Assembly: GCF_037038585.1 (NCBI RefSeq)
Contig: NC_092526.1
Span: 39,877,501 to 39,941,500, forward strand
Reading direction: 5' to 3'
From: Patagioenas fasciata
Taxonomy: Eukaryota > Chordata > Aves > Columbiformes > Columbidae
Length of the DNA stretch: 64,000 bases
Shown here: positions 33,201 to 43,972 of the stretch, one piece after another
Position numbering within the stretch: position 1 is the first letter of the stretch
Layout: each line of letters opens with the position of its first letter
Program-made: the position numbers and the translations under genes
Notes under the pieces: generated by a model
Told to the model about the DNA's origin: nothing
Databases searched by the model: none
What the model saw: the letters and a program-made list of their open reading frames with translations, nothing else

Positions 33201-34783
33201 CTGAGGGTTTCCCATCCTTCCACCCCTTCAGGCTTGTCAGAGAAGGGGGTGGCTGAGCAGGGGATACTGCTCTCCTGCACCCCCTTCCCTGCTCCATGTT
33301 CTCCCCACATCCCCATCAGTGGCTGCTGCCTGTCAGGAGGCTCCTGCAGCGACCCCTGTGCCATCTGCTGGGAAGCTGAATGGGAGGCTGGTCCCCAGTG
33401 GCCAGAGCATTTTTGCCAGGGTGGTCTTTCAGCGCTTCACAATAAGGAAACTGTGTTTCTTACAGGCAAGAAAAATTCTGGTCCTGCTGCCAGACATCAT
33501 GGAGACCATGCAGGACACCAGCAGCGATGTCAAGAGGAAGGCCCTGCTACTCTTCAGGAACATGATGGGTCACCTGGACAGGGAGGAGGCGAGCCCCATC
33601 GCTCTGCAGCTGGCGGAGAAGCTCCTGCCCCTCTTTGATGATGTAAGGCTGCCCTGGGAGCCCCAGCCCGAGCCCTACAGATGGGCACTTGGCAAAGACA
33701 TCTGCCCCTCAGCCCAGCCCTGTGGGCAGCCCTCAGGCAGGGCTCCCCTCGTGCTCTTCTTGCATGGCCTTCCAGGGCTCTGGGGTCACCCAGTCTCAGC
33801 TGCAGATCTGGCCCACGGCTCCTGTGCCCAGGATCCGACCCCTCACATCAGCCACGCTGACGCCCTTGCTCGCCGTGGGCTGGGAGTGCCTGTTGCTGAA
33901 GTTCCCTATCCTCCTCCCTACCAGGAGTCCAGCCTGGTGCGGGAGTTCTCCATCAGCCTCTTCAGAGATGTGATGGACACTGTGGTGGGGAAAAACAAGA
34001 AGATGCTGAGGAAGACAGTGAAGAGGGTCCTGGTCCCACTGTTCCTCCGTATGAATGACCAGAGCAAGAGCGTGGCCGAGGTGCAGTGACCAGAGTTGTT
34101 GGGAAGGCTGTGCTGCAGCAGCAGGCCAAGGCCACCCCACACGAGTCCCTGCAGGCTTCCCAGCTGTTCCTGCACATGTGGGAGGCCAGGGTTGTGAGTC
34201 CCCATCACTGCCCCCAGGTCTTTCAGCCCCCAGCGCTGTCCCTCAGGGCTGTGCCCAAGACACCCCCAGGTGTTTGGGCCAGAGACAAGCCCAGTCCCTG
34301 AGGGCAGGGTGGCCTCAGGAACAAAGTCCTGCTCACCCAGTTCCCCCTGCACTGGGCCAGCTCACTCGGTCTGTGCAGGGGGGTGCAGCACTTACAAGGG
34401 CTGCAGAGTCAGCTTGTTCAGGTGTCCTGCTGGGAGATGCCCATGGGAGGTGCTGCTGGCTCCGTCCTGCCCCGGGGTCTCTGGGACTCCAGGCCTCGCT
34501 GACCGCAGCCGTGGGCCCACAGCTCCTCTGCCCTTCAGGCTGCCCCCAGCCCCGGCGGCAGCTCAGCAGCTCTTGAGGATCTCTGTTCTGCTGGCCAACA
34601 GCACGAGACAGCTGAGGCAGGCTGCCACCTGCCCTGGGCACTGAACCCACTTCAGACTCCATCCCCTGATGCCTCTTCCCATAAGAGGCTGGGAACAGCT
34701 CAGAGCCGGGCCAAGAGGAGGGAGGGTGCCAGGTGTCTTCCCCTGGGCTGTGGTGCCATCTCCCAACCTCTGCTTCTCTGCAG

Positions 34784-34885
34784 GCCTCTAGGGACACCCT
34801 GCTGGTCTGTGCAGGGTTCCTGGGATGGAGGAACCTCAGCACCCTGGTCCGGACAAATCAGACACGTCGCATTGGAGAGTGTTTG
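34784..34885 (+). CDS. Gene A3 exon 9
   Basis: 102 bases, phase 0, acceptor ttctctgcag, donor gtgaga. It reads ASRDTLLVCAGFLGWRNLST and ends RIGECL, a family hallmark. Equivalent exons: A1 8069-8170, A2 21470-21571, A4 42369-42470; absent from A5 and A6. Confidence 0.7.
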
Positions 34886-35228
34886 GTGAGAACTGGACGA
34901 GGGCTGCCCCAGGTGCCCCATGGGGAGGGCTGTGCAGCTGAGCCTCACCTGCCCTGTTCCAGCCCGGAGCCCACAGCCTAGAGCCACATCCTCCTTCCCT
35001 GCCTTCAAGCACAGAGCCCCCAAGGGCTCTTCTCCAGGCCCCTCTCCCTTCCCTGCCCCAGGTGCTAAACAACACCCTGGCACATGTTGGCCCTGGCAGT
35101 GGGACAGAGGGCTTCTCTCTGAACCTCAGCCCCACGGGGCTCCTGTCTGGGAGGGAAGAGGCCACTCATAGGAGGGACTGGTCTGGGTGGTTGGGCAGAT
35201 CAGACCCATGCCCTTGTGCTCTCACCAG

Positions 35229-35331
35229 CTCCGGCAGGACAGGAGCAGGCTGGAAGAACAGCTGTGTCAGAGCGTGCTGTATGTGAAGGACGCTCAGGCC
35301 ACTGTGTGACTGGAGGCCGCCAGGTTCATCG
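35229..35331 (+). pseudogene. Gene A3 exon 10 with premature stop
   Basis: It reads LQQDRSRLEEQLCQSVLY style sequence (here LRQDRS), then KDAQATV and TGA at 35307-35309 where A1 and A2 have CGA. Ends in phase 1 with donor gtgagc. Confidence 0.72.
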
Positions 35332-35625
35332 GTGAGCCACAGCCCCTGGGGACCCTGTGCTGGCAGCCTGGCCCCCATCCCCACCACTCCACGGGCAGCA
35401 GGGGCGGCCCTGGGGCTGCCAGAGCCCCAGTGCCTCTAGGAGGGCCCAGCACGCAGGGGGCTCATTCGCTGGGAGCCTTGCTCAGCCCCAGCGGCCTCGG
35501 GTCCCGTCCTGCCCTGGGCCAGCCCTGCCCAGGCGTGCAGGGTGTGCACCCGAGCCGGCCGGGCTGGGGCCGTGCTGCCGGGAGCGGGCTGGGGAGCAGA
35601 GGCCTGACAGGAGCTCTGTGCACAG

Positions 35626-35691
35626 GGCTTGGCGCACGGTACCTGAAGAACAGAAGCAATAAGGAGGAGAAGCTGAATGAAATCACCAAAA
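35626..35691 (+). CDS. Gene A3 exon 11
   Basis: 66 bases. It reads GLGARYLKNRSNKEEKLNEI then TK, donor gtgagt, phase 1 at both ends. It corresponds to the family segment IGLAARHLRDQSEEKL. Confidence 0.65.
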
Positions 35692-35968
35692 GTGAGTGGG
35701 AGCCGTGCTGTGCTGGTGGGCAGGGGACAGGGCCTGTGTAAGGCGCTGCCATGCCTGGTCCTCCTCCAGGAAAGCGCTTCAGGGGCAGAGGACGTGTCAG
35801 GGGCACCTGGTGCGTCCCAGAGCAGCAGCTTCCAGCTGGTCTATCGCTCTCATCTGCTCCTCCTGGCCAGTGGAAGAGACGCCTGGGGCTGGCATGGTCC
35901 CGAGGGGACTCCTGGGGGTCTGTGCAGGCAGTGGGGACTCATCTGTGCTCTGCGTTCCTCTCTTGCAG

Positions 35969-36114
35969 TCCTCCTGCTCTTGACAGAAGACGCTGATCCC
36001 TGCGTCAAGTACTTGGCGACTCAGACTCTCTACAACCTACTGATAGAGTTCCGAAGACCAGAACGGAGCTGGTGGTTGCTGAGCTGCTGGATCTGTGGGA
36101 GCCAAAGAGAATAA
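35969..36114 (+). CDS. Gene A3 exon 12, terminal
   Basis: Acceptor tcttgcag. It reads LLLLTEDADPCVKYLATQTL then a basic tail RRPERSWW to TAA, with AATAAA overlapping the stop. It is the counterpart of gene B exon i. Confidence 0.65.
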
Positions 36115-36561
36115 ATTCTGTCTCAGAAATGGTCATATTTGAATATCTTTTTTTTTCACTAAAGCTGGAAGACAAAGCCCAGTCCCATGGTGTCCTTCCC
36201 AGGGGGACCACCCTGAGCATGCCGAGCAGAGTCACTCCTGGCCTCTGCTGCTGCCCGCGGGACAGCACAGCTGGACCCAGGGTGTCCTGGCAACAAAGCC
36301 CCAGTGACCTGCTGGTCCACATACTTCTGTATAACCTGTCCAGGGCCCTTTAGCTGGACCCGCACGTCCTGCCGTTCCCACATCCCAGAGCTCCAACCTT
36401 GGGCATTCATGAGGGTACTGAAAGAAAAGAGACAGGCAGTGTGTCTGGGGAGCAGGAGGGGATTGGAGAGAGCAGGGAATCGGAGAAGCTTTGTCTGGAG
36501 CAGGCCTTAACTCGTAAGGATGCTTCCCTCCCATGGCAATGCCTCATAGACAAAGGGTTGG

Positions 36562-36660
36562 ATGTCCAACAGCAGCTCTGTCACCCAGTTCCTCCTCGTG
36601 ACATTCACAGACACGCCCTACCATGGGTCAAGGGTCAGGCGGCTGCAGAACCGTAAGTGA
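36562..36660 (+). pseudogene. OR14-like N-terminal relic (unit 3)
   Basis: It reads MSNSSSVTQFLLVTFTDT, the least altered of the four relics. In this copy the segment ends CAGAACC|gtaagt, a good donor sequence; the other units have CATAAGTGAGG there (unit 4 CCATAAGTG), which removes the GT. It could therefore once have been an exon. Confidence 0.48.
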
Positions 36661-36919
36661 GGACACCCCAGGACTGGGCAGGGTTGGGGCCAGCGAGTGC
36701 GACCAGCTCCATGGCAGGGTCATGTCTGCTCAGCACGCTGGCAGCAGGGGTCCTGCGTGCAGGTGGATGTTGGAACGCTGGATCAGCCTTTGTTCTGGGC
36801 ACCCTGGAGCCCAGACACCCCCAGGGACATTGTGCTGGGGCAGCAGGCATGGGGCTGGACGGAGGGCAGAGTGCCTTGGGGCCCTCTCTACAGTCCTCCC
36901 TGCTCTCTCCTGTGCTTAG

Positions 36920-38180
36920 CTGGCAGCTGGTTAGCTGTCTATGGAGAGGAAGAGGAAGCCGTTCTCTGTAGCCATGCTTGCCATCGCTGCCTTGAGGTAC
37001 CTGCAGCCCTGCTTCGGCTGGCAGCTCTCCACAGCCAGAGGCCCTGGGCCAGTCTGAGGGGCATCCGCCATGCAGGCCAGTCCCACAGTCCCGTCTGCAG
37101 GGTTGCTGCTCTCCCTGCTCACACCTTGTCTGGAGGGCGCAGGACATCAGGACTGTCCTCTGGCCCAGGCTCAGGGAAGGGAAGGGAAGGGAAGGGAAGG
37201 GAAAGGAAGGGAAGGGAAGGGAAGGGAAGGGAAGGGAAGGGAAGGGAAGGGAAGGGAAGGGAAGGGAAGGGAAGGGAAGGGAAGGGAAGGGAAGGGAAGG
37301 GAAGGGAAGGGAAGGGAAGGGAAGGGAAGGGAAGGGAAGGGAGAAGGTGCCTCCAGTCAGCGCTCCCCCCACAGCCTCCGACCTTCCCAGCATTTCTTAC
37401 CCAGAGGTGCCTCCAGGCACTTCTCCCAGCACAGGTATTCCACAGGCCCCTCTCTCTCATTGCAGCACAGTGGAGACAGCGCTGGTGGACAAAAAAGAGG
37501 ACCTCTTACACACCTGCTTCATCAGCGTCTTCTGGCTTCCTCCAAAAGTGGACATGCAGGGGCTGGACACTTCCCTTTACCACAAGGTAAGTGCTGGCTG
37601 AGCTACAGGAATTCTGGGGTCCCCTGGGTCCCCCGGACTGCCCTGTGCCCAGAGATGCCTGGACATGTAAGGCAGGGCAGGCTCTCAACTCAAAGTGTGT
37701 GGTTGGCAGGGGCTGTTCTTCAGCCTGCAGGGAAGAGAGTGTCCAGAGGCAGTCCCCATCCCAGTGCCAGGCACAGACCACCCTGCAGGGAGGGTTTCCG
37801 CCTCCACTGGCTGAGCCAGGGGCTGCCCAATGGGCTCTTCTGCAGCCCAGCATCACCTGCCTGCAAAGTCTCTTTGCCCCCCACGCAGCCCCCTTGTGCC
37901 CCAGAGGCTTTGCCCAGGCTGAGCCTGCTCTCCTCCTCAGCCTGTCCCTGGGGAACTCTGCACTGCTGTGCCTGCTCTGGCTGGTGGCAAATGCTGAGTG
38001 ACAATGGGAGCACTCAGGGGCACAGGTTTCCACCACCTTATAGAAACTTCTTGCATGGCCTTGAACGGGCCCAGGGCTGTTCAGCTGCAGCTCCTGTTTT
38101 CAGTCCGTTCCCTGGCAGCTCAGACCATCCTCATCCTGCAATCAGCCAGGGGGCGGCCGACATCACAAGGGACCCTGTGA
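36920..38180 (+). pseudogene. Gene B3, severely deleted MROH pseudogene
   Basis: Exon a is cut at 36970 and fused directly to the tail of exon c (36971-36996), removing exon b and the start of c. Exon d is at 37466-37586. A second join near 37690 skips to the intron after exon e, and a third near 37890 jumps to the intron before exon i, removing exons e-h. Exon i is at 38104-38180. It has no coding potential as a unit. Confidence 0.8.
37174..37342. repeat. (GGGAA)n microsatellite, gene B3 intron, about 34 units
   Basis: Uninterrupted except for one AAAGG variant near 37201, which it shares with the unit 1 array and not with units 2 or 4. Confidence 0.97.
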
Positions 38181-38833
38181 GCGCTGTGCTGCTGCTGGCC
38201 CTGCAAAGCCAGGGAGAGGCACAGCTCCCAAGGGGAAAACGGCTGTCTTTGACCAAAGGCGGATCAACAAGCCCAGTCTCTTGGCGGCCTTGGCACAGGG
38301 AGCGCCCTGGGCATGCTGAGCAGACAGGGTCACTCCTGGCCTCTCCTGCTGCCTGCAGGAGAACTCATCCCTCTGCTGGTCTGGCCCCAGTCATGTTTTA
38401 CAAGTTTACCCCATGGGTTTCCCCCAAAAGAAGCCATGTTTGTTCACGCCCTGGGAAAGTCTGTTCTTCAGGGGGGCAGAGGGCCAAGGGGAAATGGCAG
38501 CCTCAGAGGAAGGAGGGCTGCCTGGAGAGCTGCCCGATGCCCTTCCATTCCAGCAGCTGCGCACCACAAGCTGATCCAGGGTGCCCTGGCGGCAGAGCCC
38601 CAGCTGCCCCACAGGACCACAAAAACCCAGAGGGGAGCAGGACGAGAGAACCTTTTGGCAACCTGCCCTCTCCTCAGACAGCCCAGGGCACCAAGAGGCA
38701 CCCGCGCTCTGCCAAGCTGGAGAGCCTCCATTCGCCCCGCTACACAGAGGCGGCAGCCACCTGTATGCTCTGGGCCGGCACAGCCTTGGCCATGTGCCAG
38801 GGGAAGGTTCCGTGTCCCTCGCTTCAGTGTCCT

Positions 38834-40426
38834 GACCTGGAAAGCCTCATTTTTAGGGCCAAAATGCTCATTTTTAGGGTCTCGACCCATCTTTCATTGG
38901 CCAGAGTTGCTTCTTCGTGGGACACTGTTCCAGTTGCAGAACCTAATCCCTCATTTTTAAGGGCAGAAAGTCTTGTTTCGAGGTCCAACGCTACATTTCT
39001 TCCATCCACAGCCTCATTTTTGCTTTCCAAAGTCTTTGTTTTGGCTTCCAAAGCCTCGTTTGAGGTTCCCAAGCCTCATGCTTCCAGTCCAAAGGCTCAG
39101 CTGTGCTTTGCAAAGTCTCCTTTAGAGAGTCCAAAGCTGCAACTGGAGTTTCCAAAGCCTCACTTTCAGGCTGCAAAGCATCATTTTTGGGATCCAGTCA
39201 GGTGTTTTGAGGGCCCAAGACACATCTGGACTGTCAAACCTTGATTTTAATGACCCAAAGCCACATTTGCAGGTCCCAAAACCTCACATTTAGTGTCCAG
39301 ACCCTCATTTATGATGGGAACAGCTATCCCGTGTCTTTACAATGTGGAGTGCAACAGACTTAGAGGTTTCACCAGTCAGTTAACAGGGAATGTTGTTGGG
39401 GACACACTGTGGCAGTTTCCTGATATCGGGCCTGTGGGAAACTACAAGAGTCCACCGCGTGGGAACAAGCGCTGGTGGAGAAACACAAGCAGCAAGGACT
39501 GTGTACCGCTCGATACATCGAGGACAGAGGGATTGATACAGGATGATATATCAAGGACCGGGGGGTAACTTGTGACAGACCACAAAATGCTTTTATGGCA
39601 GCAGCTTTGGTGGGAAAGCAAAACGTATCCTGTATGTAACGCCAGACTTAGCAAATCAGCAACACTTGAGCAAGCACCCCAGTCAGTGTAAATACAAGCC
39701 TGAATTTGTAATAAACGTCTCTCTTCGCATCTCAAAAAGGGAGTCCATGGCTCCTTCGCTACGCACAGAGCGGGTATTGCTGGGGGAATAACGAAAGGCG
39801 TATCGGAAATCTTGTACCCCCAAGCACCTCAGCTGATGGGGAAAGGAGAAGGAATCACCTGAGCCCGGGGATCAGGACAAACAGGGCTTTGGAGAGAGCC
39901 CACGGGGACTCCTGTGGGCTCGCCCTTTATTCAAATACAGTTTCTTTTGGTCGGTTGCTTGATTTTTGTTTGTTTGTTTCTTTCTTTTACGACTCATTCT
40001 CCTCTCTCAACATTTACCTCTAGTGAAGCCCATTTGTCTACATCTCTAAATTCCAAACCCCACTTTCAAAGTCCAAAGACTCATCTTAAGGGCCCAAAGC
40101 ATCATTTTTAAGGCCCAAAGTCTGATTTTGGTCGCACAAAGCCGCATCTCTAGAGTAAAGCTTCCTTTCTAGAATTCAGCCTGCAATTGTGAGGGCCTCA
40201 GTTTCAGCCTCCAAACACCCATTTTAGGGTGAAAAGCCCCAGATTTTCATACCAAAGCACCATTCTAGGGAACAAATCCTCCTCATTTCAGGGGTCAAAA
40301 TCTCAGTTTCATTTTCAAAGCTCCACTTTTAGCACCCAAGCCACATCTTGAAGACCCAAACCCTTCTTTTGAGGGTCCAAGCTCTCACTTATGCGCTCCA
40401 AACCCCTCTTTCCCAGCTCTAAGCCT
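38834..40426. repeat. Spacer minisatellite with LTR-like insertion (unit 4)
   Basis: Left array to about 39315, LTR-like block about 39316-40023, right array about 40024-40426. It shares with unit 1 the reading ACAATGTGG in the LTR-like block, where the other units have ACAAAGTGG. Confidence 0.75.
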
Positions 40427-40475
40427 CCGCTGCAGTGTCCAAGGCCTCTTCCAGTGACCGAAGCTGCAGTTTTAC

Positions 40476-40766
40476 GGCCGGTAAGGAACCATCATGCCTT
40501 GCGGGAAAACGGCATCTGGAGGACAAGCTGTCTGACCCGCCATTGGCTGGGAGGAGCCAAGCCGTAATCCCAGACAGCCAATCAGAGGAAAGGGCGCCGC
40601 AGGAAAGGGCGGGCACCTGCGCAGAGCAGCTGCCCCGGCCACCAGCAGAGCTGCACCGCGGGTGAAGGACGGGACTGCAGCACAGCAGCTGACAGACCTG
40701 GGGGCCAATCAGAGACAGAATCACCTCAGCAGAGGGCGGGCCCGAGCCAGAGCACTGGCACTGCGG
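40476..40766 (+). promoter_or_regulatory. CCAAT/GC-box promoter of gene A4
   Basis: Same box set as unit 1, including the shared GGACGGG variant near 40667 and GAGCCAGAGCACTGG. The leader donor gtaagg is intact at 40848. The leader intron runs to 41461. Confidence 0.55.
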
Positions 40767-41461
40767 CGCCTGGTGTTCACATGGAATGCCAGGTGTGATC
40801 CACCTTGTACGGAAAAGTTCAGTATCTGCACTCACGATTCTCAAGAGGTAAGGCTTAGCATGGCTTTATTATAATTTTGTTTGAGTTTTTTTATATTCTT
40901 CCACCCATCTCGTGAGTGGATTTTTAGGTGTAGAAATTCTAATATTGATGGCTGAAATTGTGAAGACTCTTGAGACAGGAGAGGCAAAAGTACTCATCTC
41001 TCTGTGGCTCAGTGCATAGTCAGGAGAGCAGCAGTGTCCGTCACGCTTTTACGCATCTGCTCTGTGCAGTCCTTTGTGACACCTTTAGATGAGTTCACAT
41101 AGAAACTCCTCTTAAAAAAACAACCAACCAAACAACAAATAAAAACAACTGGAGTTACATGGGAGCAGGGGAACAGTGTTTGAAAGGGCAAACTCGGTCC
41201 CAGCCCAGAGGTAGAGATGTGATGGAGAGAGCAGGACACGACCCCTCACCGCAGCCCTGCACTGTCTGTCAAGACAGCGACGGGACAGGACAGGAGAGCG
41301 GAGCTGGCGAGGAGACCCCGAGCACAGCCCACGACTTTCATTGCCAGTCCCGGCACTTCAGAGCACAGAGGCCTTTGCCTGAAGTTCCCCCTTCCCCAAC
41401 AGGACAGAGGACTTTCCCTTAAGTTCCCGTCCTTCCCCCTCACTTCCCTGCATTTCACAGG

Positions 41462-43172
41462 ATGGCAGAGAGACCAACTCCCAGGACCCCAAGGGTGGCC
41501 TGGGAAGACATGGAGGCTTCCCAGAAGAGCAGCTCTCTGCTGGACGTCTGCAAGGTCCCCACGGTCCAGCTGATGCAGACCGGTGAGTGCAGGGCTGCCT
41601 CGGGGCTGCGCAAGGGTCCAGGCCAGTGAACAAACGGGCCAGTGAGTGCAACCAGCTCGATGCCAGGATCACGTTTCCTCGGCACAGTGGCAGCACGGTC
41701 CTGCAGGTGGGGGGCATGGCAGTGCTTGACCACCAGGGCTGCCCAGGACCAGCTGGGAGCTGGCCCCAGCACAGCCACCCTCCTCAGCCGTGCTGAGCTT
41801 AAAGATCTCTGCTCTAATCCTGCCCCCTCCAGTGACAGCAGAACCTGTTTCCAGCTTCCCTGCAGGCAGTGCTGACAACACTGCCAGGCATCTCTGGGCA
41901 GAGCTGCTCGTGCTGCTCAGCCAAGCAGCACCAGCAGGGTGGTCAGCACAATGTGTCTTCCCTCCCTTCCTTCCTCCTGTAGGTGTTTGGAGAAAACCGC
42001 CAGCCTGCTCAGATGACGGACATTCTCATGGTGGCCATTGAGGCCTTGACAGCAGAGGACATCTGCGACAGGCAGATGGGCAGTAGGGTCCTGGACACGG
42101 CCATGGGAGACTCTGCCCTTCAGGCTGCCCCCAGCCCCGGCGGCAGCTCAGCAGCTCTTGAGGATCTCTGTTCTGCTGGCCAACAGCACGAGACAGCTGA
42201 GGCAGGCTGCCACCTGCCCTGGGCACTGAACCCACTTCAGACTCCATCCCCTGATGCCTCTTCCCATAAGAGGCTGGGAACAGCTCAGAGCCGGGCCAAG
42301 AGGAGGGAGGGTGCCAGGTGTCTTCCCCTGGGCTGTGGTGCCATCTCCCAACCTCTGCTTCTCTGCAGGCCTCTAGGGACACCCTGCTGGTCTGTGCAGG
42401 GTTCCTGGGATGGAGGAACCTCAGCACCCTGGTCCGGACGCATCAGACACATCGCATTGGAGAGTGTTTGGTGAGAACTGGACGAGGGCTGCCCCAGGTG
42501 CCCCATGGGGAGGGCTGTGCAGCTGAGCCTCACCTGCCCTGTTCCAGCCCGGAGCCCACAGCCTAGAGCCACATCCTCCCTCCCTGCCTTCAAGCACAGA
42601 GCCCCCAAGGGCTCTTCTCCAGGCCCCTCTCCCTTCCCTGCCCCCAGGTGCTAAACAACACCCTGGCACATGTTGGCCCTGGCAGTGGGACAGAGGGCTT
42701 CTCTCTGAACCTCAGCCCCACGGGGCTCCTGTCTGGGAGGGAAGAGGCCACTCATAGGAGGGACTGGTCTGGTGGTTGGGCAGATCAGACCCATGCCCTT
42801 GTGCTCTCACCAGCTCCAGCAGGACAGGAGCAGGCTGGAAGAACAGCTGTGTCAGAGCGTGCTGTATGTGCGTCCCAGAGCAGCAGCTTCCAGCTGGTCT
42901 ATCGCTCTCATCTGCTCCTCCTGGCCAGTGGAAGAGACGCCTGGGGCTGGCATGGTCCCGAGGGGACTCCTGGGGGTCTGTGCAGGCAGTGGGGTCTCAT
43001 CTGTGCTCTGCATCCCTCTGTTGCAGTCATCCTGCCCTTGACAGAAGACGCTGATCCCTGCGTCAAGTACTTGGCGACTCAGACCCTCTACAACCTACTG
43101 ATAGAGTTCCGAAGACCAGAACGGAGCTGGTGGTTGCTGAGCTGCTGGATCTGTGGGAGCCAAAGAGAATAA
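41462..43172 (+). pseudogene. Gene A4, MROH pseudogene with two large internal deletions
   Basis: Exon 1 is 41462-41582 and exon 2 is absent. Exon 3 starts at 41983 but is cut near 42114, where GGAGACTC joins TGCCCTTCAGG of intron 8, removing about 3 kb with exons 4-8. Exon 9 is 42369-42470. Exon 10 starts at 42814 and is cut at 42870, where GCTGTATGTG joins CGTCCCAGAG of the intron before exon 12, removing the rest of exon 10 and exon 11. Exon 12 is 43027-43172. Both joins share only about 3 bases, pointing to end joining. Non-functional. Confidence 0.82.
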
Positions 43173-43619
43173 ATTCTGTCTCAGAAATGGTCATATTTGA
43201 ATATCTTTTTTTTTCACTAAAGCTGGAAGACAAAGCCCAGTCCCATGGTGTCCTTCCCAGGGGGACCACCATGAGCGTGCCGAGCAGAGTCACTCCTGGC
43301 CTCTGCCGCTGCCCGCGGGACAGCACAGCTGGACCCAGGGTGTCCTGGCAACAAAGCCCCAGTGACCCGCTGGTCCACATACTTCTGTATAACCTGTCCA
43401 GGGCCCTTTAGCTGCACCCACACGTCCTGCCGTTCCCACATCCCAGAGCTCCAACCTTGGGCATTCATGAGGGTACTGAAAGAAAAGAGACAGGCAGTGT
43501 GTCTGGGGAGCAGGAGGGGATTGGAGAGAGCAGGGAATCGGAGAAGCTTTGTCTGGAGCAGGCCTTAACTTGTAAGGATGCTTCCCTCCCATGGCAATGC
43601 CTCATAGACAAAGGCTTGG

Positions 43620-43709
43620 ATGTCCAACAGCAGCTCCATCATGCAGTTCATCCTCGTGACATTCACAGACACGCCCTATGTCAAGGGTCAGGCGGCTGCA
43701 GAACCATAA
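43620..43709 (+). pseudogene. OR14-like N-terminal relic (unit 4)
   Basis: It reads MSNSSSIMQFILVTFTDT. A small deletion after TDTPY shortens this copy to 29 codons before TAA. Confidence 0.4.
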
Positions 43710-43972
43710 GTGAGGACACCCCAGGACTGGGCAGGGTTGGGGCCAGCAAGTGCGACCAGCTCCATGGCAGGGTCATGTCTGCTCAGCATGCTGGCAGCAG
43801 GGGTCCTGCGTGCAGGGGGATGGCAGAACGCTGGCTCAGCCTTTGTTCTGGGCACCCTGGAGCCCAGACACCCCCAGGGACATTGTGCTGGGGCAGCAGG
43901 CATGGGGTTGGACGGGGGGCAGAGTGCCTTGGGGCCCTCTCTACAGTCCTCCCTGCTCTCTCCTGTGCTTAG

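Larger units (their letters stand above)
30405..36114 (+). pseudogene. Gene A3, 12-exon MROH-type gene with one nonsense codon in exon 10
   Basis: Exons: 30405-30525, 30825-30934, 31361-31510, 31716-31870, 32256-32403, 32899-33036, 33466-33642, 33925-34080, 34784-34885, 35229-35331, 35626-35691, 35969-36114. They sum to 1,572 bases, 524 codons with the stop, all in phase. Residues 1-40 are the MAERPTPR leader; 41-77 LPEENPKHPELQPEW; 78-228 the first HEAT block; 229-333 the KFAALYK and IMETMQD exons; 334-419 REFSISLF through RIGECL; 420-523 the C-terminal helices. The single defect is CGA to TGA at 35307-35309, truncating at residue 445 of 523. It could be an expressed truncated protein, a polymorphic null allele or a base error. 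It is the best template for the full exon set and has its own TATA promoter. Confidence 0.78.
27502..39315 (+). repeat. Tandem unit 3 (11,814 bp)
   Basis: Contains the unit-specific leader and exon 2 (both lengthening it) but a heavily deleted gene B3 (shortening it). It holds A3, the olfactory relic at 36562 and B3. Confidence 0.88.

Noticed and set aside
37070..39244. 724-codon open frame, the longest in the window
   Set aside because: It is built from the (GGGAA)n array (GREGK repeats), deletion-joined gene B3 introns and minisatellite. It exists only because of the unit 3 deletions.
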